Assembly (NCBI RefSeq): GCF_024693525.1
Contig: NZ_JAILKR010000039.1
Span: forward strand, 1-18,889
Source: Selenomonas sp.
GTDB lineage: Bacteria; Bacillota_C; Negativicutes; Selenomonadales; Selenomonadaceae
DNA length: 18,889 nucleotides
Direction: 5' to 3'
The notes beneath the pieces are model-generated. The model did no database searches, was not told the origin of the DNA, and saw only the letters and a list, made by a program, of their open reading frames with translations. The position numbers and the translations under genes were made by a program. Positions 1-6,454 of the stretch are shown here, piece by piece; positions within the stretch are counted from its first letter, which is position 1, and each line of letters opens with the position of its first letter.

Positions 1-136
1 TTCCAACTCTTAATTAAAAGGCAAAAATTTCTTGTAGCGGGTTGTCACCGGTGGAGCGTTGGTACTGGGGCCCCCGCCGCCGGCGACTTGCTTCGAACAC
101 GAACTCGCTAATACGAACCTACAAACTGTAATTTGT
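1..136 (+). repeat. Arm A of the long palindromic repeat, cut by the window edge
   Basis: The first about 85 bases match the reverse complement of 16466-16550 with only three mismatches, and similarity continues to the outer end at 136. Landmarks in order are GGCAAAAATTTCTTG (20-34), GGTACTG (61-67), CCCCCGCCGCC (71-81), CTTCGAACACGAAC and a terminal hairpin TACAAA/TTTGTA (120-137). Its orientation is that of arm D (16993-17126): the outer end faces the gene block. It begins exactly at TTCCAAC, the base of the central hairpin in the complete element, so the other half presumably lies upstream of the window. No coding capacity is evident. Confidence 0.85.
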
Positions 137-159
137 AAAAACTACGTGGATAAATTCGC

Positions 160-205
160 AAAAGCCTCCATAAGTTAGATTAATCAATTTAACTTATGGA
201 GGCTT
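160..205 (-). terminator. Rho-independent terminator of the AraC-type gene
   Basis: A 20-bp stem (162-181 with 186-205, one G-T pair) closes a 4-nt loop. Read on the minus strand, the stem is followed by TTTT (complement of 160-163). It lies 52 nt past the stop codon of the minus-strand regulator. The plus-strand exit has a weaker T/A-rich tail, so it may also stop transcription leaving the repeat at 1-136. Confidence 0.75.
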
Positions 206-256
206 CTATATTTTATGTCAATATAAAGGCTTTTTCACAGTCCCTTTGGGTGCAAT

Positions 257-1102
257 TTACTTGGTCCAAGTGGAGCGGTAATCTCCCGGGGTTATTCCCG
301 TGGCTGATTTGAAGGCGTTTTGGAAATAATTCGAGTTGTTGTAACCGACCCGAGTGGCGATTTCCGTGATGGTCAGCTGGGTGTTGATGAGCAGGTTTTG
401 GGCTTCACCCATGCGGCGCAGGATGACGTATTTCATCGGGGAGAGTCCGATTTCAGAACGGAAGAGATGCGAGATGTAATAGGTGTTGGCGTGGACGGAT
501 TTGGCGATGTCGGCGAGTTTTATGTTCTCTTTGTAATGTCTGTCGATATACTCCCGGGCCATGGTGGCGGGGGAGGCTTTGGGTTCTTCCTTGGGAGAGC
601 TGTGACTTTTGATGAGTTGGCAAATTTTGGTAATCAGAGCGAAGGAGAGGAAGGCGGCGGTCTCTGCCCCTTGTGGCAGGCGGCTTTCCCGCTCGATGCT
701 GCGGAATAGATCAAGGATGATTGGGTAATCGTCGCTGCAGGAAAGAATGGGAGACAGCTCTGGCGCGATGATTTTTCCTGGTGGCAGCTTGTCCAAGCGC
801 AGATTGCTGAGGCCGATGCAGTAGGTGTAGAGTTCACTGCCGTTGCCGCCAAATTCGTCGTGGATGGATTTGCTGTTGTAGAAAATAAGGTCGCCGGTTT
901 TGGCGGTGTAGCGCTTACCATCAATCATAAAAATCCCTGCGCCGTCATAAACCAGTACGATTTCCGTGATGTGCTGGTGTTCGTGCATGCTGCGCGGCAT
1001 GCGGGAGGATTCGGCATCCACGTTGCAGATGTATTCCAATTGGGGCCAGTGCCCTCGTTGGAAGGCGGAGTGGAAGTGATTGTCCATGAAATATTGCAGC
1101 AT
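257..1102 (-). CDS. AraC-family transcriptional regulator (cupin sensor plus HTH)
   Basis: A 281-residue protein with the two-domain layout of AraC/XylS regulators. Residues about 38-90 form a cupin-like ligand-binding segment (HEHQHITEIVLVYDGAG, then a GDLIFYNSKSIHDE turn). Residues about 180-278 carry two helix-turn-helices (LADIAKSVHANTYYISHLF near 197-215, then ITEIATRVGYNNSNYFQNAF near 245-264) ending in the usual GITPGDYR signature. The ATG at 1102 is preceded on the minus strand by AAGGGGG (1113-1119). The gene is divergent from iolG across a 290-bp gap, so the likely role is sensing inositol or a related polyol and activating iolG-iolE. That role is inferred from position only; such proteins cannot be assigned a ligand by sequence alone. 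Confidence 0.9.
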   Translation of the reverse strand: MLQYFMDNHFHSAFQRGHWPQLEYICNVDAESSRMPRSMHEHQHITEIVLVYDGAGIFMIDGKRYTAKTGDLIFYNSKSIHDEFGGNGSELYTYCIGLSNLRLDKLPPGKIIAPELSPILSCSDDYPIILDLFRSIERESRLPQGAETAAFLSFALITKICQLIKSHSSPKEEPKASPATMAREYIDRHYKENIKLADIAKSVHANTYYISHLFRSEIGLSPMKYVILRRMGEAQNLLINTQLTITEIATRVGYNNSNYFQNAFKSATGITPGDYRSTWTK

Positions 1103-1143
1103 ATATCTTCAACCCCCTTGTTTGTGATGGTAACTATTATTAT

Positions 1144-1171
1144 TTTATACTGAATGAATGGAATTTGTCAG
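1144..1171 (-). promoter_or_regulatory. Candidate promoter of the AraC-type gene
   Basis: On the minus strand CTGACA (1166-1171) is followed after 16 nt by TATAAA (1144-1149), about 40 nt upstream of the start codon. The match to a sigma-A promoter is reasonable but not perfect. Confidence 0.45.
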
Positions 1172-1231
1172 CATTTTTTTCTTTTTGGGTTAGTCGATGA
1201 CAAGATTTTATAGTATTAAGGGGGAAATGTT

Positions 1232-1286
1232 GGCGCAAAACAGATAAATAAGCGGTAAAACGATGCAAATATGCCAAAATACCGCA
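1232..1286 (+). promoter_or_regulatory. Candidate operator for the AraC-type regulator
   Basis: Three similar half-sites repeat at about 20-bp (two helical turn) spacing: GGCGCAAAAC (1232-1241), GCGGTAAAAC (1252-1261) and TGCCAAAATAC (1272-1282). This direct-repeat layout is typical of AraC-family activators. The last copy ends just upstream of where the -35 region of the iolG promoter should be. The same stretch also contains an inverted pair GCGGTA (1252-1257) and TACCGC (1280-1285), so an inverted-repeat reading is possible. Confidence 0.45.
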
Positions 1287-1305
1287 GAATCAATGGACAC
1301 GCCGG

Positions 1306-1314
1306 TGCTATAAT
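1306..1314 (+). promoter_or_regulatory. Extended -10 promoter of iolG-iolE
   Basis: TGcTATAAT (1306-1314) is a perfect extended -10, 79 nt before the iolG start. The -35 position (about 1286-1291) has no TTGACA-like hexamer. An extended -10 without a -35, preceded by repeated half-sites, fits an activator-dependent promoter. Confidence 0.55.
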
Positions 1315-1392
1315 AAAGATAAAGTTAATCAAGAAGAACAAATGAAGTAATCAGAAGTTCTTCAAATAATTGAGCGAAAGGCGGAGAGAGTA

Positions 1393-2418
1393 ATGATTAA
1401 AGTAGGTATTATTGGTGCAGGCCGTATCGGACATGTTCATGGGGAAAGTATTTCAAAATTTGTGAAACATGCAGAAATCAAGACGATTGCTGACCCGTTT
1501 ATGAATGAAAAGACGGAAGCATGGGCCAAGTCCTTGGGGGTTGAAAAAACAACCAAGGATTATCATGAAATCCTCAATGATCCTGAAATCGAAGCTGTGC
1601 TGATTTGTGCCTCCACAGATCAGCATTCGCCGCTTTCCATCGAGGCTTTGCGGGCTGGCAAGCATGTATTTTGTGAAAAGCCCATTGATCATGATGTAGA
1701 AAAAATCAAGGAAGTTTTGGCGGTGGTAAAAGAAACCGGCAAAAAGTATCAGGTCGGATTTAATCGCCGGTTTGACCACAATTTCCAGGCTGTGCGCCAG
1801 GCGGTCAAAGATGGCCGGGTGGGCAAACAGCAGATTATCAAGATTACGTCCCGCGACCCGGAGCCGCCCTCCATTGATTATGTAAAAGTATCCGGGGGCA
1901 TTTTCCTGGATATGACGATTCATGATTTTGATATGGTGCGTTATTTATCTGGCGCTGAGGTAGAGGAGGTCTATGCGGCTGGTTCGGTTACGGTAGACCC
2001 GGAAATCGGCAAGGCGGGCGATATCGATACGGCGGTCATTACGCTGAAACTCGATAATGGTGCCACGGCTGTCATCGATAATTGCCGTGCAGCCTGCTAT
2101 GGCTATGATCAGCGGGCAGAGGTATTTGGCGATCAGGGCTGCATTGCCATCAGTAACGATTCGGATTCCAATGCGGTATTCAGCGGCAAAGATGGCGTGG
2201 TAGCCGAGAAGCCGATGTTCTTCTTTTTGGAGCGTTATATGATGGCCTATGCGAAAGAAGTGGACAGTTTCGTAGAGGCTATTGTCCATGATACGGAGAC
2301 GGAAGTAAATGCCAAAGATGGGTTGGAACCAGTGCTGATCGGCCTTGCTGCTAAGAAATCCGTAGAGGAACACCGCCCGGTACGCATTGAAGAAATCCGC
2401 AGCCAGTATGGCCTTTGA
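1393..2418 (+). CDS. iolG: Inositol 2-dehydrogenase (Gfo/Idh/MocA family)
   Basis: A 341-residue cytosolic NAD-dependent oxidoreductase, expected to oxidise myo-inositol to 2-keto-myo-inositol (scyllo-inosose). The N-terminal Rossmann fold opens with GIIGAGRIGHVHG (5-17). The conserved catalytic lysine sits in CEKPID (K96), and the catalytic Asp and His are D173 and H177 in FLDMTIHDFD. These match the K97/D172/H176 triad known for Bacillus subtilis IolG. Length is normal for the family. The start ATG follows a GGAGAG ribosome site. The next gene encodes the following pathway enzyme, IolE, starting 25 nt after this stop. Close relatives act on other polyols or sugars, so the substrate rests partly on the iolE neighbour. 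Confidence 0.88.
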   Translation: MIKVGIIGAGRIGHVHGESISKFVKHAEIKTIADPFMNEKTEAWAKSLGVEKTTKDYHEILNDPEIEAVLICASTDQHSPLSIEALRAGKHVFCEKPIDHDVEKIKEVLAVVKETGKKYQVGFNRRFDHNFQAVRQAVKDGRVGKQQIIKITSRDPEPPSIDYVKVSGGIFLDMTIHDFDMVRYLSGAEVEEVYAAGSVTVDPEIGKAGDIDTAVITLKLDNGATAVIDNCRAACYGYDQRAEVFGDQGCIAISNDSDSNAVFSGKDGVVAEKPMFFFLERYMMAYAKEVDSFVEAIVHDTETEVNAKDGLEPVLIGLAAKKSVEEHRPVRIEEIRSQYGL

Positions 2419-2443
2419 TCAGGAAAGAAAGGAAGTATGCAGT

Positions 2444-3331
2444 ATGGCAACGATTAAGCTGGGCATTGCGCCTATTGCTTGGACGAATGATGATATGCCG
2501 GATTTAGGCAAGGAAAATACCTTTGAGCAGTGTGTCAGTGAGATGGCATTGGCCGGGTTTACCGGCTGCGAAGTCGGGGGCAGATACCCGAGGGATACGG
2601 CTGTACTGAAAAAGGCCTTGGCCCTGCGTGGTATGGAGATTGCCAGTGCCTGGTTCAGTTCCTTCCTGCTGACCCAGCCCTATGAGCAGGTGGAAAAAGA
2701 TTTTATTGCCCATTGTTCCTTCCTGAAAACCATGGGAGCCAGATTCTGCAACGTAGCGGAGCAGGGCAACAGTGTCCAGGGTAAATTGGATGTACCTGTC
2801 TTTGACGGCAAGCCGGAAAATACCGCAGAGCAGTGGAAGCTTTTGACGGAAGGCTTGGACAAGCTGGGGAAAGTAGCCAAGGACATGGGGATGACGATGA
2901 CCTATCATCACCACATGGGGACTGGCGTTCAGACTGAGGCCGAAATTGACCGATTGATGGAAAACACCAATCCGGATTATGTTTGGCTGCTCTATGATAC
3001 TGGTCATCTGGTCTGCTCCGGGGAGGACTATCTGGGGATTTTGAAGAAATATATGTCCCGTATCCGTCACATTCATCTAAAGGATGTGCGGCTAGATGTG
3101 CGCCAGCGGGTGATTGATGAGAAGCTGAGCTTCCTGGATGGTGTACGGGCAGGGATGTTTACGGTCCCCGGGGATGGGGATGTGGATTTTGCGCCGATTT
3201 TCGATTATGTGAATAAGAGTGATTTTGATGGTTGGTACATAGTTGAAGCGGAGCAAGATCCTGCTAAAGCCAATCCGTTGGAATATGCCCAGAAAGCCCG
3301 CAAATATATCCGCGAGAAGGCTGGACTGTAA
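2444..3331 (+). CDS. iolE: Myo-inosose-2 dehydratase
   Basis: A 295-residue TIM-barrel protein of the xylose isomerase-like (AP endonuclease 2) superfamily. It should dehydrate 2-keto-myo-inositol to 3D-trihydroxycyclohexane-1,2-dione. The opening MATIKLGIAPIAWTNDDMP and FTGCEVGGRYPRD are characteristic of IolE. Metal-ligand candidates lie in TYHHHMGTG, LLYDTGHL, HIHLKD and the late VEAEQD. An in-frame ATG at 2387 exists, but it lies inside iolG. The ATG at 2444 has AAAGGAAG just upstream and gives the family N-terminus and length. It forms a two-gene operon with iolG and ends at a strong terminator. The later iol enzymes (iolB, iolC, iolD, iolJ) and an inositol transporter are not in the window. 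Confidence 0.88.
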   Translation: MATIKLGIAPIAWTNDDMPDLGKENTFEQCVSEMALAGFTGCEVGGRYPRDTAVLKKALALRGMEIASAWFSSFLLTQPYEQVEKDFIAHCSFLKTMGARFCNVAEQGNSVQGKLDVPVFDGKPENTAEQWKLLTEGLDKLGKVAKDMGMTMTYHHHMGTGVQTEAEIDRLMENTNPDYVWLLYDTGHLVCSGEDYLGILKKYMSRIRHIHLKDVRLDVRQRVIDEKLSFLDGVRAGMFTVPGDGDVDFAPIFDYVNKSDFDGWYIVEAEQDPAKANPLEYAQKARKYIREKAGL

Positions 3332-3363
3332 TATTATTTTGCATGTGTGGAAACACCCCCTAT

Positions 3364-3404
3364 AGCAAAACAGCCCCAAGGCGATGCCTTGGGGCTGTTT
3401 TGCT
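3364..3404. terminator. Bidirectional terminator between iolE and lysA
   Basis: A perfect 19-bp inverted repeat (3364-3382 with 3386-3404) with a 3-nt loop. The GC-rich middle is flanked by AAAA on one side and TTTT on the other, so a T-run follows the hairpin in both directions. It sits 32 nt after the iolE stop and 20 nt after the lysA stop (minus strand), serving both convergent genes. Confidence 0.85.
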
Positions 3405-3424
3405 GCGATGCGATTGAGGGCTGC

Positions 3425-4684
3425 TTATTTTACCAGGGAACCCGGGTATCTGAGGGTGGCAAAATAGTCGTCGATGGTCTGGGCACGACGGATGAGTTCG
3501 ATGCTGCCGTCTTCCCGGAGCAGCAGCTCAGCACACCAGAGTTTGCCGTTGTAATTGAAGCCCATGGCACTGCCGTGAGCGCCTGTATCGTGGATGATGA
3601 CCAAATCGCCGATGTCGATTTTCGGAAGCTTCCGGTCGATGGCGAATTTGTCGTTGTTTTCACAGAGGGAACCGGTGATGTCGTAGAGGTGATCGCAGGG
3701 TTCGTTTTCTTTGCCGGCAATTGTGATGTGATGGTAGGCACCGTAGAGAGCTGGGCGCATGAGGTTGGCCATGCAGGAGTCGAGACCGATGTAGTCCTTG
3801 TAGGTCTTTTTTTCATGAAGAACGGTGGAGACAAGCCAGCCGGCAGGACCGGTCATAGCGCGGCCGCTTTCCGTCATGATGCCGGTTTTGGTAAGGCCGG
3901 CCGGAACCATCATTTCGTTGTAGAGCTTATGGATGCCCTCGCCGATTTCCATGAGGTTCAGCGGTTCCTGATCCGGCAGGTATGGGATTCCAAAGCCGCC
4001 GCCAAGATTGACAAATTCCACTTCGATATCCAGCTTTTCTTTGAGTTCGACGGCCAGGGTAAACATCAGTTTTGCCGTAAACAGGAAGGCTTCGGTGCGG
4101 CGTTCGTTGGACGCAACCATGGTGTGAAGGCCGAAGCGCTTGATGCCTTTTTCTTTGGCGATTTTATAGGCTTCGAAGAGCTGTTCGCGGGTCAGGCCGT
4201 ATTTGGCTTCCGTCGGTTTGCCGATGATGTCGTTGCCTTCGATAAGGTCGCCTGGATTGTAGCGGAAGCAGATGATGTTTGGTAGGCCGGCGTTTTTTTC
4301 CAGATATTCAATATGGGAAATATCATCGAGGTTGATAATGGCACCGAGTTCGATGGCCTTTTGGAATTCATCTGCTGGGGTGTCGTTGGAGGTCAAGAGA
4401 ATTTCCTCCCCCTTGACGCCGGCGATATCGGAGAGCAAAAGCTCCGCCAGGCTGCTGCAGTCGGTGCCAGCGCCTTCCTCATGCAGGAGCTGTACAATGC
4501 GTGGATTGGGCAGCGCTTTGACCGCAAACTGCTCGCGGAAGGAGGGGGCCCAGGCAAAGGCTTTTTGCAACGCGCGGATATTTTCGCGAATGGCGTGTTC
4601 GTCATAAATGTGGAATGGCGTTGGATATTTTTTGACAATTTTTTGGAGTTGTTCTTTATTCAATGGGAAAGATTTTTTTGCCAT
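3425..4684 (-). CDS. lysA: Diaminopimelate decarboxylase (variant subgroup)
   Basis: A 419-residue PLP-dependent fold-III decarboxylase, expected to convert meso-diaminopimelate to L-lysine. The PLP lysine is K56 in FAVKALPNP. The phosphate-binding loop is GGGFG (228-232), followed by ESGR (272-275) and RPALYGAYH (310-318). The catalytic cysteine candidate is C341 in LCENND. Several usual motifs are altered: GLHTMVASN (186-193) replaces the common GLHxHIGSQ, CENND replaces CESGD, and GAHGSAMGFNYN replaces GAYxxxMxSxYN. I read this as a divergent anaerobe-type DapDC; a related decarboxylase specificity cannot be excluded. AGGAGG (complement of 4694-4699) precedes the ATG. The gene is monocistronic, convergent with iolE, and no lysine riboswitch fits its short leader. 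Confidence 0.85.
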   Translation of the reverse strand: MAKKSFPLNKEQLQKIVKKYPTPFHIYDEHAIRENIRALQKAFAWAPSFREQFAVKALPNPRIVQLLHEEGAGTDCSSLAELLLSDIAGVKGEEILLTSNDTPADEFQKAIELGAIINLDDISHIEYLEKNAGLPNIICFRYNPGDLIEGNDIIGKPTEAKYGLTREQLFEAYKIAKEKGIKRFGLHTMVASNERRTEAFLFTAKLMFTLAVELKEKLDIEVEFVNLGGGFGIPYLPDQEPLNLMEIGEGIHKLYNEMMVPAGLTKTGIMTESGRAMTGPAGWLVSTVLHEKKTYKDYIGLDSCMANLMRPALYGAYHHITIAGKENEPCDHLYDITGSLCENNDKFAIDRKLPKIDIGDLVIIHDTGAHGSAMGFNYNGKLWCAELLLREDGSIELIRRAQTIDDYFATLRYPGSLVK

Positions 4685-4742
4685 AGCGGTATTCCTCCTG
4701 CCGTTTATAGAGAATAATTATTAACTGTAAAATTGTAAATAA

Positions 4743-4771
4743 ATTATAACAAGACAGCATAATAAAGTCAA
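4743..4771 (-). promoter_or_regulatory. Promoter of lysA
   Basis: On the minus strand TTGACT (4766-4771) and TATAAT (4743-4748) are separated by exactly 17 nt. Transcription would start near 4736, giving a leader of about 50 nt. Flanking DNA is very A/T-rich. Confidence 0.8.
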
Positions 4772-4841
4772 TATTTATAAAAAAATAGTATACTCATTAA
4801 GCTGCCGACCTGATTATCAGTAGATTTTCATTTCGATGTAA

Positions 4842-4869
4842 TTGTTATGTAACACACAGCTACTACAAT
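4842..4869 (+). promoter_or_regulatory. Candidate promoter of the lipoprotein gene
   Basis: TTGTTA (4842-4847) and TACAAT (4864-4869) have a 16-nt spacer. The -35 overlaps a small palindrome, TGTTA-TG-TAACA, which could be an operator. The start codon follows 50 nt later with a GGGAGG ribosome site (4903-4908). Confidence 0.45.
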
Positions 4870-4919
4870 AAAAATGTTTTGCTACGGTAAAGTGTAACGA
4901 TAGGGAGGAATGATATAGT

Positions 4920-5891
4920 ATGAGAAAGAAAAGAAGTATAGTTTTATTGGCCATGTTGTGCTTGTGTGTTATATTATCGGGATGTGCCGGTGTGGTGACC
5001 TTGGATGGGATGGGAACAACTTCCCTGGAAGATACCACCTTGACCGGGCAGTACTCGACGATGCAGCTTAAGTTCCCTAAGGTAAAGGAAAACGACCGTG
5101 CGGATATCTTGGGGGCTCATAATATGGAAACCAAATCCTGGTCAGGCAAGGCTGGAGATACGAAAATCGCGGTAGAAACTGGCTGTTATGACCGGGCGAA
5201 GAATTATTGGATCAATCTAGACAGCGAAGTAGAAGATGCGGTGAGAGGATTCAAAGCCTTGCATTTTAATGTGGAAAATGTGACCAATGAACAGACAACG
5301 CTGGATGGTCGGGCTGCCAGAAAGATTGATTTTGACTATAGTGAGAGTTCGGAAAAATATCATTGTACGCTTTACATTGCCGTGGTGGATAACAAGGAAC
5401 TTTGGGCGATTGCTTTTAGTACGAAGCAGGGGAAGGAAATGCCTCAGGAGGTATTGGACAGCCTTAAATTAGCTGCTATTCCCAAGGACGCCAGCATCCA
5501 GCAGAAAATAGCGGAAAATACGCCGCAGGTTGCCATTGAGGGGCTCAACTTTGAGGAAGATGATTTACATTTTAAGTATCTTTGCCTGAAATTGAAGAAT
5601 ACCGACCCGCAGCGGACTATTGCCAATTACCGGGTAAATATCTATAAGTACGATAGAAACGGTCAGCTCGTACCGGAGCATAGGGAATATTCCAGCGAGG
5701 CCAGTGAGTTGTGCGAATACCATGATAAGATTCTGCCGGGGCAGTATACCGATGAGCGGAAAGGCTGGCGGGTTCATCCTAAGGCGGATATTGGCAAATA
5801 TGAGGTAGAACTTGAGTCGATTACATATACGGATGGTTCTGAATGGAAGGCTGTGGATGGCCAGCAAATCCGGACGTCGGTATCCATATAA
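4920..5891 (+). CDS. Predicted lipoprotein of unknown function
   Basis: A 323-residue protein that I do not recognise. Residues 1-21 are a lipoprotein signal peptide: MRKKR, a hydrophobic stretch, then a lipobox LSGC with the lipidated cysteine at C22. It should be membrane-anchored and exposed outside the cytoplasmic membrane. Residues about 40-190 look like an alpha/beta domain with several beta strands. Residues about 205-323 resemble an Ig-like or beta-sandwich C-terminal module (LKLKNTDPQRTIANYRVNIY, then KYEVELESITYTDGSEW), similar in feel to repeat-like C-terminal domains of other Firmicute lipoproteins. It is a single gene with its own promoter and terminator, so context gives no function. 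Confidence 0.85.
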   Translation: MRKKRSIVLLAMLCLCVILSGCAGVVTLDGMGTTSLEDTTLTGQYSTMQLKFPKVKENDRADILGAHNMETKSWSGKAGDTKIAVETGCYDRAKNYWINLDSEVEDAVRGFKALHFNVENVTNEQTTLDGRAARKIDFDYSESSEKYHCTLYIAVVDNKELWAIAFSTKQGKEMPQEVLDSLKLAAIPKDASIQQKIAENTPQVAIEGLNFEEDDLHFKYLCLKLKNTDPQRTIANYRVNIYKYDRNGQLVPEHREYSSEASELCEYHDKILPGQYTDERKGWRVHPKADIGKYEVELESITYTDGSEWKAVDGQQIRTSVSI

Positions 5892-5905
5892 AATTCGTGG
5901 GCGAG

Positions 5906-5950
5906 ACGCCGTGGGGCAGTCTGTTTATCAGACTGCTTCACGGCGTTTTT
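5906..5950 (+). terminator. Rho-independent terminator of the lipoprotein gene
   Basis: An 18-bp stem (5906-5923 with 5929-5946, including two G-T pairs) closes a 5-nt loop (TTTAT) and is followed by a T-run (5946-5950). It starts 14 nt after the stop codon. Confidence 0.88.
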
Positions 5951-5990
5951 GCCCGCGGCCCCTTTGGTTCTTTTCATCGGCAGGTATAAA

Positions 5991-5999
5991 TGATACAAT
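5991..5999 (+). promoter_or_regulatory. Candidate extended -10 promoter of the DUF1232-topB cluster
   Basis: TGaTACAAT (5991-5999) is an extended -10, about 50 nt upstream of the first gene. No good -35 is present at the expected distance. It follows the previous gene's terminator, so the cluster needs a promoter here. Confidence 0.45.
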
Positions 6000-6048
6000 G
6001 GGGCTATATATATATAGGGAAGAAATAACCGTTATGAGGAGGATGAAG

Positions 6049-6429
6049 ATGCGCCGAATCCTGAGCTTTTTGAAATTGTTTCGCTATGATTTGATTGTAC
6101 TGCTGACTGCGCTGCGTCATCGGGATACGCCGCGGCGTATTAAGGGGCTGTTGGCCCTGGCGGTTGTTTATTTGGTGAGTCCTGTCGATATCATTCCCGA
6201 TGCGGTGCCTATGGCGGGAATATTAGATGATATGGTTATCGTTCCCGCGGCGATATGCGGTCTTACGAATATGCTGCCCTACCATGTGCGGCGGGAGGCC
6301 GAGATGAAGGCGGAGCGGATTGCCCGCTATATGCCGCTGCTGCTAATTGGAGCTTCGTTGTTTATTTTGTTGTGGGTAGGCTTGTTCGTGTATGGAGCTT
6401 ACTGCTTGTTTGCTTATATCCTGGGATAG
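6049..6429 (+). CDS. DUF1232 / YkvA-like small membrane protein
   Basis: A 126-residue protein of the DUF1232 family. The hallmark is VYLVSPVDIIPDAVPMAGILDD: a hydrophobic helix with a conserved SPxDxIPD turn, here preceded by RDTPRRIKG. A second hydrophobic segment near the C-terminus (MPLLLIGASLFILLWVGLF) suggests membrane insertion. Function of the family is not established. I chose the ATG at 6049 because GAGGAGG (6036-6042) lies 6 nt before it. ATGs at 6034 and 6043 are in frame, but the first has a poorer ribosome site and the second has no spacing. topB follows after 25 nt, so the two are probably cotranscribed. Confidence 0.8.
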   Translation: MRRILSFLKLFRYDLIVLLTALRHRDTPRRIKGLLALAVVYLVSPVDIIPDAVPMAGILDDMVIVPAAICGLTNMLPYHVRREAEMKAERIARYMPLLLIGASLFILLWVGLFVYGAYCLFAYILG

Positions 6430-6454
6430 TGGCTTAGAAGAGGAGACTGTTACA

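Noticed and set aside
3347..4285. A 312-codon plus-strand open frame over lysA
   Set aside because: It is antisense to lysA, crosses the bidirectional terminator, and has no recognisable domain or sensible ribosome site.
4685..4770. Lysine riboswitch upstream of lysA
   Set aside because: The predicted leader is only about 50 nt and A/T-rich, far too short for an L-box aptamer of roughly 170 nt, and has no terminator hairpin.
6392..6454. Upstream ATG start for topB at 6392
   Set aside because: It would add 21 residues encoded inside the preceding gene. The TTG at 6455 has a ribosome site and gives the family N-terminus.
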